From contig CP136065.1 of assembly GCA_032622095.1 (NCBI GenBank), forward strand, positions 94,247,343 to 94,311,342: 64,000 nucleotides of DNA, written 5' to 3'. Source of the DNA: Siphonodentalium dalli. Its lineage: Eukaryota > Mollusca > Scaphopoda > Gadilida > Siphonodentaliidae. This document shows positions 11,385 to 23,677 of the stretch, piece by piece (positions within the stretch are counted from its first letter, which is position 1; every line of letters begins with the position of its first letter). The translations under genes and the position numbers were made by a program. The notes below the pieces were generated by a model, which saw nothing but the letters and a program-made list of their open reading frames with translations, had not been told where the DNA came from and did not search any database.

Positions 11385-11551
11385 TACAGTAATGTCCTAA
11401 GTAATCGACTCCTTAAACACAGCAGAATTATGGGTAACTTTTCAGGATTTAGTCGGAAATATGGCTTGTTGCCATTCATCGGAAAGACTAAATCCCGAAA
11501 AGTTACCCATAATTCTGCCGTGTTTAAGGAGTCGATTACTTAGGCCATTAC
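11385..11551. mobile_element. Palindromic MITE (family H), copy 1
   Basis: CAGTAATGTCCTAAGTAATC at the left is complemented at the right end, and the inner arms GAATTATGGGTAACTTTTC / GAAAAGTTACCCATAATTC pair around the centre near 11468. Related copies: 52475-52630 and 54066-54228. Confidence 0.75.
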
Positions 11552-11818
11552 GTAGGTTTTCCCGGCCTTGTTATGATATTGAGTAGATTTGGTGTGCATT
11601 TTTAAGGATCTACTCATATTGTCTGTATATACTTATATATACCCGTATATTACCTGCATATGTTGTATCGTATTTGTGTACAGTTTCATGTGTGTTTTGT
11701 TATAGTTTAGTGTACTATCACTACTCATATGTTTTGTAAACTTACCTATATTTATACGAAATGATAACTGTATCGATAAGAACCAATTGTACATATCTAT
11801 GACAACAATATTATCAAT

Positions 11819-12248
11819 TTAACCCTCTCATGACGTGAGCTGCGCTGGCGCAACATTAAAGACCCTGTATCCATAGGTCGCATCGCATATATAAGAGAGT
11901 GCATTGGCCTAACAATTTTTTTGTTTTTATCAATTTGTATTACATTCTTTAACAATTTTTTGAATTTTTTTCTTACATTATTTATCGATTTTTTTTTCTA
12001 ACATTCATTAACAATTTTTTTTAATTTTTATCATTATTTCTTACATTCTTCAACAATTTTTTATCTTTTTTTTTTCATTTTTTCTTACATTCTTTAACAA
12101 TAAATAATATATCATTTGTTAGGCCATTGCATTCTCTTATATATGCGAGGCGACCAATGGTCGACTCGCATATATAAGAGTATGCATTGGCACAGGGTTT
12201 TTTGCAAAAACAATCAGGAAGGTCCCGTCATGAAAGAGTGAAATTTAA
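11819..12248. mobile_element. TTAA palindromic MITE (families E/F composite)
   Basis: The left end AACCCTCTCATGACG and right-end GTCATGAAAGAGTG are inverted. Internally there are two hairpins of the GCATATATAAGAG / CTCTTATATATGC type separated by about 200 bp of AT-rich sequence with repeated TTTCTTACATTCTT words. Confidence 0.65.
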
Positions 12249-12318
12249 ATATCTGTTGGAAATGGCGCAAGTACACATGTGAATGATGAGATTTCAGAGG
12301 ATCGTCGCATTATTTCCA

Positions 12319-12830
12319 GCTCATAGGAGAAAAAGTCTCGGTGGAGCTGTAGTCATCACTCCTCGTCCGTCTATCCGTCCACACATGCGTCAGTCCGTAG
12401 ACACATGCTATACGACACGACAACTAACGTTTTATGTTTATGATAACACCCTCCTCACCTGTTTATTTTAGCTCACCTGAGACGAAGTCTCCGGTGGAGC
12501 TATAGTCATCACTCCTCGTCCGTCCATCCGTCCGTCCGTCCATCCGTGAACAATTCTTTGAGCATCTTCTCCTCTGAAACCGTAATGCCGAATTGGTTCA
12601 TATTTGGTTTGGATGTTCCCTATGTGACTGTCATTCAGATTTGTTCAAATGAGGTCACTGGGTCAAATAGTTGCGAAGCCAGGGCCATAACTCTGTAATT
12701 CTTACAACAACTTCTCAAATTTCATTGGGCCGAATGGGTTCATATTTGGTACAAAGGGTCTTTGGGGGACTGTTATTCAGATTTGTTCAAATGAGGTCAC
12801 TGGGTCGAATGTGGGCGGAGCCAGTGACAT
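12319..12830 (-). mobile_element. Pearl/Helitron-like element, 3' end and cores
   Basis: Read on the minus strand this has core repeats, then an (ACGG)n-type microsatellite near 12515-12545, then a terminal hairpin AGCTCACCTGAGAC..GTCTCCGGTGGAGCT at 12471-12501. A truncated second end lies at 12319-12400. Core units of about 130 bp contain CAGATTTGTTCAAATGAGGT and GTCACTGGGTC. This architecture is that of bivalve pearl elements. Confidence 0.6.
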
Positions 12831-13239
12831 AACTCCAAAAAAAATTAAATTCAGATTTTTTGGAATTTTCACCTTACTCAATTTAACAAACAAAAAATTA
12901 TATTTTAAGCATATTATAAAATTTGAAAAAAAGTGACACCATTATAACATCTGCAGAGTTATGAAACTTTAATCTTTAATCTTCTGAAATTACAAAAATA
13001 TTCCATTACCCACCCCCTCCCACATGGCCCAGACCCACCCCACCCTGCAGTGGCCTACACTCAACCAACATCCCTTCCAACGGATATCATTTCCAGCTTC
13101 CAACATTAATACTTGTTCTATTAAAGTTGCAGATATCTCTTTGTGGATAGACAGAGAGAAACACAGGTCATTAATCTAGATTAGAATAAAATGTCACTGA
13201 CTGCTTGTATAAACATACTGCTAGCAATTTTAAACAAAC

Positions 13240-13735
13240 TGCCTGAATTTAGTGTGTCTGACATTTGCAGGTCAGAGAATCATTAATAAGAGGCACAATC
13301 TATCATGTATTGTTCAACAGGGCAAATAGGATGTCTGTCATTTGCAGAATGAGGTCCCCAGAGGGTGAATTTAGTGATGCTATCCCACACAGCGGGCTAG
13401 CATAACCAAATTCACCCTCTGGAGACCTCATTCTGCTTAGGCCTCATCTTCTTGGAAGTATCTATAGTATCAAATTAACATTGTTGTTAGTTACATTTCC
13501 CTTCTATGAAGTTTCTATATCCCCTAATTTGCAGAAGATAAAATTCATAATTGAGGTGTCCAATGGGTGAACATCAACTTCAACTGGGGAACTTGAGGGC
13601 CTTAGCAGAACGAGGTCCCCAGAGGGTGAATTTAGTGATGCTAGCCCACTGTGCAGGATAGTGTCACTAAATTCACCCTCTGGGGGACCTAATTCCGCAA
13701 ATGACAGACACACTATCACACTATTTCAAGGCTTG
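13240..13735. mobile_element. hAT-like double-hairpin MITE, long version
   Basis: Two GGTGAATTTAGTGATGCTA hairpins, at about 13345-13437 and 13606-13697, are separated by about 170 bp of internal sequence. Outer words match the termini of the 5.7- and 36.6-kb copies (CTGAATTTAGTG at left, CTATTTCAAGGCTTG at right). The same internal sequence occurs in the copies at 38.1 and 50.8 kb, so the short 256-bp form is probably an internal deletion derivative. Confidence 0.7.
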
Positions 13736-13789
13736 ATTGTATAATACATTGTGTTGCTTGAGGCCAAGCACATACAATGTAGGAATAGG

Positions 13790-14400
13790 CACACTATTTG
13801 CAGACTTGCTCCTTTGGTGATTGTGGTTCAGATTTGTTCAATCAGGGTCACCAAGTCAAGTAGGTGCAAGGCCAGCTACATTACTCTTTCTCTACATAGT
13901 AATTCATTATGTGTCTTCTATGCAAGAATCAAATGGCCTATTTTGCTTATATTTGGTATGAAATTACCTTGGGCGACATATTTGTGAAAATGGGATCACA
14001 AAGTCAAATAAGGGCAGAGCCAGAGACTTAACTATTTCACTACATAGTAAGTATAGGGGCCAAACGAATGACAGTTTCCCTCTTAATATGCTTCCTTCAC
14101 AAGGACCATCAGGTCTATTTTACTGATATTTATCATATGTATGAAGGGTTCTTTGGTGTCTGGGATTCAAATTTATTCAGATGGGGTCACCAGGTTAAAT
14201 AGGGTGGGACCAGGGACATAACTATATGTCTCTATAGTAATTCTTAAAATGTCTTCTCAAGAGAGGTTGAACTATTTAGCTTACATATAGTATGGAGCAA
14301 TCAGGAGGATCCTTAAGTGACTGAGATTCAGATTTGTTAAAATGAGGTCAATTTGTCAAGAAATGGTGGGGCTATGGGGAGTTAACACTTTTGTGTCTAA
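13790..14400. repeat. Diverged core-repeat array
   Basis: Four degenerate units with CAGATTTGTTCAA / TTCAAATTTATTCAG, GGGTCACC and GCCAG.GACATAACT words, period about 130-150 bp. They are related to the cores at 12560-12830, so this is an old, interrupted part of the same element. Confidence 0.5.
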
Positions 14401-14409
14401 TAAAATCAT

Positions 14410-15790
14410 TGAAATACCAAATTCATTAAAACATCTACCTTTGAACCACCTGACTGATTAATCTGACATACATGTATTGTGTTTTGGATCCATGGATAAT
14501 TGGGCTTCAAACATGTCTAAATGGTTTTGGAAAAAGGCGCTTGTGAGATTGGAAATTTCCAACAATTGATAAAGTTTGAGGTGTCAGTTGTGAAATTCCA
14601 ACCTAAGACTTGGGAGTCTGTAGCCCGGTCGGAGGGGACTTGTTGGGCTGGAGGAGGATGGGGTGATCAGTAGTGTACAGTTGGTAATTTCAAGGTGGAT
14701 TTTAACCAATCTACATATGTGAAGTCTCTCTAGCCACATATCCTGTTTAGAGCTATTTCTTTTAAAGTGATTATGAAAAGTTCTGACCGTTGTAGTCTCC
14801 AGAGTCCCAGTCTTATCAGTCTTTGCAGTCTGGTGAGCGACCCCACAGTCATTGACTGTCTTGTTTATATTGATCGCTTGATTGGTTTAGAAATTATTAA
14901 CACTCTCCATCCATCCCATAGACATGTTTTATCCGATTAGTTATTCGGTTTACAATATTAACACTTTCCATCCATGATATAGACACAATCATGCTATCCG
15001 ATGCATTAACTCAAATATTTTCAATCTGCTCATCCTCATATTCTAGGTCTACGTTAATAATGGCACATTCTTTACCTGTTTTTGGATTTTGGAATTGATC
15101 GATTGATTAGTTTTGAAAACATTAACTCTTTCCATCCATCGAGAGACACATCATATCAATAATTCAGAAGTGATTTATTATCAGAAGTCATGTCCTGTTT
15201 TGAATACAAATCCTTCAATTTATTCTGATGATGAGCTATTAACACCATTGGAACAAATTCAGTTTATTACCTACTGCGTACATAGTGCCATACATGTTAA
15301 TGTTGGTGCTTGCTCTGAAATATATCATATTATATATGACTGCAGAAATTAAACAATCGAGCAGTCTTGACTGCAGAAGTTAAACAATTTGCAATGTAAA
15401 ATGTGTATGTTATGTATTTGTACAGTGACCCGTCTATACTCTTGCTCTTATCGTGCACCCATTCCATAGACACGACGTGCTATACATGTTATAATAAGAT
15501 ATTTTTCATAATTTGAATCAGGTTTGTCATGGCACACTCTTCGTCTGTGTAGATACATGTATGGTATCCATTTTGGAAATATTAACGATTATATCTATGC
15601 CTTAGACACATGCTATTTGGACAGTAACTCAGTTGGTTTTAGAGCAGAATAAATTTAATCTTAGATTTAAAGATGCATTCAGTGTTCCATACATCTAGTT
15701 GCAACAAAATCTAGTTAACATCGTGTTCTGATTTGTTTTGTTGGAAAAATATTGGAAACCAATTGTGACATATAACTAGACCTATATATG
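14410..15790. other. No gene seen
   Basis: TTCCATCCAT and TAGACA words recur at 14905, 14970, 15130 and 15465 with wide spacing, suggesting a very old tandem array. A 79-codon frame at 15113-15352 lies inside it and is not called. Confidence 0.4.
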
Positions 15791-15799
15791 CCAAAGAAT

Positions 15800-16180
15800 A
15801 TAATTTTTTATACTAAACAAATTAACAAAATAATTTTTGTGTCCCACTAAAACGTCGAAATGACATGAAATATTATCTCAGTATTACCAACTGACTGGTT
15901 GTCATGACAATGCCCACTGATGTGAATATGAGGGATTTTCTGTAATTTTTCAAAATATGTCCGCCATTTTGGGCATTATTTTGGATTTGGGGGAATTTTT
16001 GTTCGATGAGATATAACGAAATTACTTCTCAGTATTTCCAACTTACAACAGTAAGATCATGGAGTTGTTGTTACAATGACGCTCACTGATGTGAAAATGA
16101 ATTATTTTCGGTGATTTTTCAATATCTGGTTGTCATTTTGGCCGCCATCTTGGATTTGGATCAATATTCCTCAACTCAAG
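15800..16180 (-). repeat. Family O core repeats (two units)
   Basis: Two units with TCTCAGTATT.CCAACT, TTGT..GACAATG and GCCGCCATCTTGGAT-type words. They are the inverse of the array at 20690-21620. Confidence 0.6.
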
Positions 16181-16463
16181 TATAAGTGGAATCCCAGCCG
16201 GGATATTCCCTGCACATATAAATGCATTGTGGATTTATAATAACAATAACACCCACTTATTCGAAATAGACATTTCGCTGTTAGGGTGGATACACACATG
16301 CATGTTATTTCTGTATGTAAAATACATGTATTACATGTATTTTACATGGCCACACCAATAATTGACAACATTAATCACCTGCGCGCGAGCGGTTCATTGT
16401 TAACATGCCAGACAAGTGAGTAGTGATAAGCGAGGTCAAACTGTCTGCTATTAGGACATTTAA

Positions 16464-16746
16464 GGCCATTCCAAAACATGTCTTCTCTTACGGATGCGGA
16501 AATTAGTCAAGTATGTGTGATATCTGGTATTTTATTAATGCACGAACGCCAGAAGCGACACGTCTGGCATATACAGGCTTGATACAGAACATGTTCGACC
16601 ATGATGCTTGCTTTGCGTGGGGTCTCGAAAGCTTCAAATCGCTAAGGGACTTAGTTGAATGTATCGGTCGGAATAATCTGGGCAAGAAGGAACAATATAT
16701 TATGTTTTACTTAAATAGCTCAGAGTTAGCTACCCCTGCCTGGTAG
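16464..16746 (+). pseudogene. Helical gene fragment, frame broken
   Basis: The first ATG at about 16479 (MSSLTDAEISQ) is followed by a stop in its own frame. The other frame is open from 16513 to 16746 and reads like a folded helical domain (LAYTGLIQNMFDHDACFAWG, then SLRDLVECIGRNNL). A one-base shift near 16510 would join them; equally, CAA|GTATGT there is a good splice donor. The segment is G+C-richer than its surroundings. The helix pattern loosely recalls death-fold domains, but no diagnostic motif is visible and I do not assign one. It could be a decayed gene copy or the first exon of an unmapped gene. Confidence 0.35.
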
Positions 16747-16749
16747 CTT

Positions 16750-16830
16750 TCGGGATCATATATAGCCCCAAGTCGGGGATCATATATAGCCACAAGTCGG
16801 GGAAATCCTGATCCACCACTGCTATAAATA
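16750..16830 (+). promoter_or_regulatory. 24-bp direct repeat and TATA box
   Basis: GGATCATATATAGCC..AAGTCGG occurs twice in tandem (16753 and 16777). It is followed by CTATAAATA at 16822. The first ATG downstream (16878) opens only 15 codons (MCLVVFTRAACILS), so no product can be assigned. Confidence 0.3.
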
Positions 16831-16984
16831 TTAAGAGAGGACTACACTTTAGCAGACATTGGCTATCTGCTCAAACATGTGTTTAGTTGTTTTTACGCGC
16901 GCCGCGTGTATACTGTCCTAGAGATTCTAGATAGCTATGGTTCGCTGGGCGTTTTATTTATAGATAATGGGTTTTTTTGTGAGG

Positions 16985-17100
16985 ATTAAAAATCGAACTG
17001 CGAACCGGAGGCCGAGTCCGGTAAAAGGTGTAGTTGGGAATTTCAATTTCGTTTATTATCCTTTACATTATTATGTCAATAATGTTGATTTTTGGTCTGT
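16985..17100 (+). repeat. Family T repeat, copy 1
   Basis: CCGAGTCCGGTAAAAGGTGT and the adjoining AGTTGGGAATTTCAATTTCG match 26950-27045 in inverse orientation, nearly identical over about 75 bp. Confidence 0.65.
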
Positions 17101-17335
17101 GACAAGCTATGTCAATTACAAATAAAATGAAAAAGATATTTGTAAGTATTATATTTCAACTTTTATAGACATTTTTCGTTCTGCAGCCCACTGGGGGTTG
17201 TGGTCGGAGACGGCCGAGTCGGCCGCCGGTTCGTTAATTAGGTGCTGGTTGTTATTGTTATTTTAACGGAATTCTGAGTTGGTCATTCGCAAAACCAATA
17301 TAGTTTATATTCTATAATTACAATCATGGGTATAT

Positions 17336-17400
17336 AATATATTATCTTGAGCGCGTTACCATTTCTGACTATGGTTTTCTTGTTTAGTTTAGTGTAGACT
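17336..17400 (+). pseudogene. Broken copy of the secreted-peptide leader
   Basis: Matches the leader of the 34.5-kb peptide over TATCTTGAG..GTTACCATTTCTGACT and ATGGTTTTCTTGTTT, but the first ATG is ATT and a stop follows 13 bases after the match. A TATA-like tract (TATATAATATATT) precedes it, as in the other two copies. Confidence 0.5.
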
Positions 17401-17669
17401 GGTAATTATTTAGATAGAACGTCCACCATATGACCCATATGGGTTATCCCACGAACAATTATTTTAAGTGACCTGGCGACTCGGTCCAAGATAGAGGTTT
17501 CTCTACATTCCGACTTAATTGGAACTATAACTCAGTGCGGTCAGCACGTCTGCAATGATTGGGTTGTCCGTGAACACATATTACATTGTCTGTATGATCC
17601 ATGTAAAACGCCAAATCTATATCCATATTTGCGAATGTATGTCTGTCTGTGTTCTATAGAAATTCACAG

Positions 17670-19180
17670 GGGACCATCTAGATGGCACCAAATGGTTCTA
17701 CTAGGGGTAACTTTTTACGAGAAAGATAATGGTGCGGGTTAGGATTTTCTAAAGTGACGCTGTTGTTGTCAGGGGCAGAAAAGGGGAGGAGCAGAAATTT
17801 GTTTGTCGCCGATTGCCACGAAACTTATATATAATCATCCCCATGATATAAGGAACCTGGTGGTGTGGTTTAAATATGTCAAAAGTGGCACCATTCACGT
17901 GAGGAAAGCACGGAATGGGAGAGGGGCACCAAAATTGATAAACTAAGTTTAGCACCGATGGACCATCTAGATGGCACCAAACGGGTCTACTAGGGGTAAC
18001 TTTTTACCAGAAAGATAATGGTGCGGGTTAGAATTTTTCTAAAGTGAGGCCGTTGTCAGGGGCAGAAAAAGGGGAGGGGCAGAAAAAATGTTTGTCGCCG
18101 ATTGCCACGAAACTTATATATAATCATTCCCATGATATGCGGAATATAATGGTGTTGTTTAAATATGTCAAAAGTGGCGCCATTCACCCCAGGAAAGCAA
18201 GGAAGGGGAGAGGGGCACCAAAATTGATAAAACTAATTTTAGCGCCGATTTCCAACAAATTGATATATATTCATCTCCATGATACAATAACTCTAATTGT
18301 GCGATTTAAAGACTCCAAATTGATATCGTTTGGATGAAAGATTGTGGGAGGGGCACTCAATTTGATAAGAATGGGTTTAGACGCCGATTGCCACCACACT
18401 TATACAATATCATCCCCATGGCATGATAAGTTTAATGTTGTGGCTTAAATCTGTCAAAAGTGGCGTCATTCGAGTCAGGGGTTAACTGAAAGGCAGAGGG
18501 GCACCAAAATTGATACGCAATAATTGTATCGCCAATTTCCACCAAAGTGATACGCATTCTTATCCATAATACGAGGAGTCTGATCGTGTGATTTAAAGAT
18601 CCCACGTTGGTGCTGTTTTTGTGAGAGATGGGGTGGGTGGGCACTACTAAATTTGATCAAAATTGATTTAGTCGCCGATTAGTACCAAACTTATCAATAA
18701 TCATCTCCATGATATCAGGAGTCTAATTGTGTGGTTTAAGGATGTCACAAACTGTCACAAGTGGGGCCATTCGAGTCAGGATGCAAAGAGGGTGAGAGGA
18801 ACACAAAAAAGATTAACAATATGTTTAACGCCGATTTCCACCAGATTGATACATATTCTTCTCTGTGATACAATAAATCTAATCATGTGGTTTAGATACG
18901 CCAAATTGGTGCTGTTTGGATGAGAGATGTGGGAGCCCTAAATTTGATACGAAATTGTATATTCGCCAATTTTCACCAATGTTATATATATTTTTATTAT
19001 ATTTCCATAATGAGTCTAAGTGTGTGGTTTAATGATGACAAAAGAGGCGCCGCCTCCGTCTGAAGTAGGGACGGAGAGGGTCACCAAAACTGATCAAAAA
19101 CGTGTTTAGTGCCAATAACCATCAAATTCATACAAGTTCTTCTCAAATGATACGAGGAATCAAATCGTGCGTGTTAAAAC
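17670..19180. repeat. Diverged tandem array, about 145-bp unit
   Basis: The word GCCGATT.CCACC (or a close variant) recurs at 17808, 18097, 18244, 18383, 18531, 18674, 18830 and 18965, each followed by TATA.AATCATC.CCATGATA, GTTTAAA and a GGCGCCATTCG box. The first two units are part of a ~280-bp duplication (17678 and 17958, sharing CATCTAGATGGCACCAAA). Open frames over it are repeat translations. No microsatellite or terminal hairpin seen. Confidence 0.75.
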
Positions 19181-19189
19181 GTATAATTA

Positions 19190-20150
19190 GCTAGCAAAAC
19201 AGATACATAGAAGAAAGCATCAAACGTATATTTCTCTTTTTATTTAACAGATACACATATTCTTACAAACTGATAGACCTCGAACCGTCAGGGGATTGCA
19301 TATTATAATGGATCATGTATATATTATAACACAATTGAGTCTGTTCCATTCAATATAGTTTCCACACACACACAAATAAACCACTCTAAATCGCGCTCTG
19401 TGTCGGGCACATGTAGCTGATATACGTACATAGCAACATTTCTTTTAAACTGATAACATTTCGCCAATAGATAGCGCCATGAACAGAGGAGCACTACACC
19501 TGGACATTTCTTTAAAACATCTGTATCTTCGTGGAGATATGATAGCCAGGTGTCCTCAAAATCTTAGTCTAACCAACTAGATTGATTGATACATCTCTAT
19601 ATATGTAAAGCCCAATTGTCGTCTTAAATCTTGCGAACTAATGTGTTTATGATGTTCATGTTTCATGTCATAATGTCTGACGTATACGCAGAAAATAAAA
19701 TAAATACTTCTTTATTGGTGGAACGGATTAATCGCGATAAACAAAATGACAATTGACAAGGTGAGCCACTACTTACATTCCATGTGTGAGAATCATGTTT
19801 TGTGATGCTATTTGAATATACAATTTATGAGAATACGTGTGACACTTTGAGCAAGAGTAAGCTCTATTCCCACCAAATATCCACAACACGCAGAGGGGTT
19901 CACATCACTTTAACCTGGGCAACGCCGGCTAACCCTGCTAGTACACGATAATTACAGAGATTACATGCATGTGTGTATCCACCCTTAGAGTCAATTCGGT
20001 TTTGACCCACAGGGGTCCGGGAAATTTTGTTTTAATTATTATTTTATTATTTTAGTTTTAGAAGGGTCACATCTCCCCATTTTTAGGAAATCACAACAAG
20101 CTTGAGGAAAATAGCTTCAAAAACACTATTTTTCAAAATATCAAATGAGT
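19190..20150. other. No gene seen
   Basis: A short CA repeat near 19364. Otherwise AT-rich intergenic sequence without exon-like frames. Confidence 0.4.
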
Positions 20151-20163
20151 TGATAGCACTATC

Positions 20164-20358
20164 CAGGGTTCGCGCTGCCACTTGCCAAATTTGACAATGC
20201 CAAAAATAATTCACATTTGGCAAAAAATATTTTCATTTGACAAAAGTTTTGGCAAGTCACTTTGTAATTCCTCAATAAAGTTGAAAAATATCGGTCAATC
20301 AATACCATTCATTTTAAGAAACTTTACAATATTAAATTTCGGTCCAGCGAGGACCCTG
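20164..20358. mobile_element. 195-bp hAT-like MITE
   Basis: Ends are CAGGGTTCGCGCTG at left and the complement of CAGGGTCCTCGCTGG at right. The flanking 8-mers GCACTATC and CCACTACC agree at six of eight positions, as expected for an aged hAT target duplication. Inside are TTTGGCAAAAA / TTTGACAAAAG palindromic words. Confidence 0.65.
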
Positions 20359-20689
20359 CCACTACCGCTTCCTTAAATATTAGTCTTCAACACTAACTTC
20401 AATAAAATATGATAAGACAAAACAAGTTTAAAAATTCTAATCCCAAATTAAAAAACTGATCGATATTTTAAAACTGCCGATATGGCCGTCCGACGTATAG
20501 ATATTTTGTTTTACCCAAAAGACACGTAATTTCTAGCAATTTAACCCGGTCACGTGTTAGTATACTCGAACTAACTGCATAAATGTCAAATTATACCTAG
20601 CGCAACTTACCAAGCACAAACATATGTTCAGGTCATTCTAATGAAAGAAAATATTCAAGTTTTATTAATTTCACAAAGCTGATGGACCT

Positions 20690-21620
20690 TGTACATATCA
20701 AGCAAATCGGGCGCCATAATGGACGCCATATTGTCTGGAGTCTATGCCATTGTTTTCTTGTTAACAGCCGAAAAACAATTAGGCAGAAAATTAGTGGGTT
20801 GAAGTTGAGTCCTGAGGGTGCAAGGATCGACCAATATCTCCTGGACAAAAGCTGCAGTGTCAGTTTGGAGAATGATAAGCATTTCCAGCCGACAACACGC
20901 ATATACTATCTGACAAATTTACATCCAATTGTGTTCATATTTCATGTCAAAGTTATGCTAATATACAGTGAAAAAATTAGCCAAAAATCCGAGACCAAAA
21001 CACAATATTGCTGGCCGGATACTTTGGCCCTAAATTGAGGAAATCAAAGATGGCGGCCAAAATGGCAACCAGAAATTGAAAAATCAGCGAAAATCTCAGA
21101 TGTTCAGATCAGTGAGAGATATTGTTACGACAACGCCATCAATGCTTACTCTTATTACTATGGAATACCGAGGCGAATAATTGTCCTTATAGCTCATCCA
21201 ACAAAAATCCCCTAAATCCAAAATGGCACCCAAAATGGTGAACAGATTTTGTAAAATCACCGAAAATCCCTCATATTTACATCAGTGGGCGTTATTGTCA
21301 TGACAACTCCATCCATGCTTACAGTTGAGTTGGGAATACTGAGGTGAAGTAATTACCTTACATATCATCCAAGAAATTGTTTCCCAAATGGCGGCTAAAA
21401 TGGTGACAGAAATTTGAAAACACGCCTATATTCCTTTACGTTCTGACAATGGGCGTTGTTATTATTACGCGAATACTACCCCATTGACGTGTGGGTACTA
21501 CTATGGGTAGGGAACATTGACACGACGTATTCGTTTGAGTTGAGCAATTTATACTCACAGTCAAGATGGCGGACAAATTGGTGACCAGAAATTTAAACGT
21601 CGTCGATGTTTGCACTTATT
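20690..21620. repeat. Family O core-repeat array
   Basis: Five to six units of about 150-170 bp carrying CCAAAATGG, AAATTGAAAAATCA.CGAAAATC, CATCAGTG and GACAACTCCATC words, diverging outward. Two units of the same family lie inverted at 15.8-16.2 kb. The 118-codon open frame at 20682-21038 is a repeat translation. Confidence 0.65.
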
Positions 21621-21629
21621 AATTTTCAC

Positions 21630-22700
21630 TTGTGTCATAATATCGATATGTATAGACGAACGTACATAAATTATCTACAGAATTAATAACCGCGATGTGG
21701 CATTTCAAAATTCGTTCTCCAGTAAGCGCCGGCAATGTCCGTAACCGTAATTACGTGAGAACCGAATTCAATGCGTTCGATAAGTTTGTGAATTGACAAC
21801 CATATATTGAGAAGTGGCTAGCTGACTGGGAAGATCACCACTGAGAAAGACGTAGATAGAGATGACCTTCTGAAAGCTATTATATGCTCGTCGATCGTAT
21901 GCTTTTCTATTTGATCTCACTCAAGTCCCATGTGTATAGAAGATTAAATATACCACATACTGTCACGAATGAAGCTTCCAAGAATAAGGATAAGAAAATA
22001 CCCGCTTTTGGGGCAAACTCGTGAACTGGAAACCGGCATGCATTGTTTGAAAGTCCTGATTATGGGACCCTTCTCCCGGGAAGTGTAGAATACTTTTTTG
22101 GTCATCGTTTCGTCTTTGCGTGCAATTATGTCGCCCGTTGATTTTCTCGCACAATGAGTCTACTTGGAACGATTAAACTGTTGCGTCTCGCGGAGATTGA
22201 TCTGTGATCAACACGCAGCGATATTGTATGCTTCTGATAGATACAGTTACATTATAGCTCGGAATTTTTCTCGATCGTGGCAATCCACAACATATAGGAG
22301 CTAAGCTCATTCACACACAAGTTGTCCATTTTATTGATATGAACTCATTGCATATATTTATCAACTTACCAAGTGAACTTTATGTGAGCACGAGCAAATA
22401 AGACTGCGTTTGTCAACCATCTCGATACCTTCACGGGTCAATGCGTTCAGGTAGATAAATCCGATATATGATTGACTGTCATGACAACGACGCTGATATA
22501 GAGCTTGGTAGACTCACTGTGCGATAACATAGACGGGTGACGCACCATCGTAAGGCAGCATACCTACTATATGTGTCATCGCTACTATGGTACGTGTGTC
22601 TCCGGCCATTCTGTGTTCAGTCCATCATAGCAGGGGACTGAACTCTGCATTGCAGTTGGATACACTCCCGGTCACCTCTTCCCCGATCTCACGTTTTTTC
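21630..22700. other. No gene seen
   Basis: Intergenic or intronic. If the exon at 22716 is real, its upstream exon should lie here or further left. CTATG|GTACGTGTG at 22585 is a possible donor, but I could not define an exon. Confidence 0.35.
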
Positions 22701-22715
22701 TGAACTCTGTTTTAG

Positions 22716-22877
22716 CAGCAGCACGGCAGAGGAGCGAACACACGCCAGGCTATGTCACAATTCCTGGCTATTTTGCACGGAAATGGGAGTATTTCACAAA
22801 ATCTTTTACAGCAGCTGACGAATGGTTTCGCTCCAGCCCCACCCACACCGGAAGAGGTCCAGTGTGAAATACAAGTG
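22716..22877 (+). CDS. Candidate internal exon, 54 codons
   Basis: A pyrimidine-rich tract and CTCTGTTTTAG precede 22716, and GTACGT follows 22877. Between them exactly 54 codons are open (phase 0 to 0), with a composition unlike the local DNA: QQ, then AMSQFLAILHGNGS, NLLQQLTNGF and a proline-rich APAPPTPEEV end. The first half should form an amphipathic helix. No family recognised and no partner exon located. The minus-strand frame over the same bases is cysteine-rich but lacks splice context and looks like a shadow. It could also be an exon remnant carried by a repeat. Confidence 0.4.
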
Positions 22878-23214
22878 GTACGTATAGTCATCCATGTTAG
22901 TAACTGAAATAGCCAACAATGAACACGAATTTCCCAAAAATTTTGTATCATGTATATACGCCGTGTAATTGATCGGAGGATTCTCCGTGCTCACAGAGGA
23001 TTCTCGGGGCAGCCTATATATAATAGGAGGACGTTTTAGTTGTGTTATTTTTATTTATTTTTTTGGGTAATAATAGATTTGGTAGGATCGACGGACATCT
23101 TTTCATTCACCAATACATTCCGCTTCCAACATTTCAACGTAAATTCTACAAATGGAAAACCGTTAATATATTCGTAAAACATAAGGACCTAGAATATTGT
23201 TGTTCATATTTTGC

Positions 23215-23252
23215 CCCCCCCCCCCCACACACACCCCCCCCCCCCCCCGCAC
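23215..23252. repeat. C-run / CA low-complexity tract
   Basis: Two runs of about 10-14 C separated by ACACACA. Short open frames across it are artefacts. Confidence 0.8.
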
Positions 23253-23677
23253 ACATACACACTGCGCCAAAAAAGCGCGCATATTTGCACTGAGAGGCTA
23301 ATGTAAAACACAGATAAACCATGATGGATGACAATGTTTCACCAGATAATAAGATGCATCTGCAATCCCTCGAAGAAAGTCGTTGCTCTTAATTTTGTTT
23401 CGTACATGTTTAACGGGGTATACTAAATACAGCATGAAAATTAATAAATGGCTGGAGTAATAAATTCATTCTCATTATAATTACCATGTTGTTTGCATCG
23501 TTCATCGAGCACATGGGTGTATTTTGCACTAATCCATGGCTCAAATTCTTCATTTGTTGCATATATTCTGTTGAGTATAAATGGAGAGATGGTCCCATAA
23601 ATGGCCGGATTTATTGTGTGTACAGTACCCATTTAACGAAATGAGAGAGAAGTTCGAGAGCCGCGCAAAAAGTTAGC

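Noticed and set aside
13504-13719. 71-codon minus-strand frame with LNSPSGDL peptide
   Set aside because: The same peptide appears at 5.6, 36.5 and 38.1 kb because it is the translation of the hAT-like MITE hairpin.
20682-21038. 118-codon plus-strand frame
   Set aside because: Lies in family O core repeats; no coding bias when units are compared.
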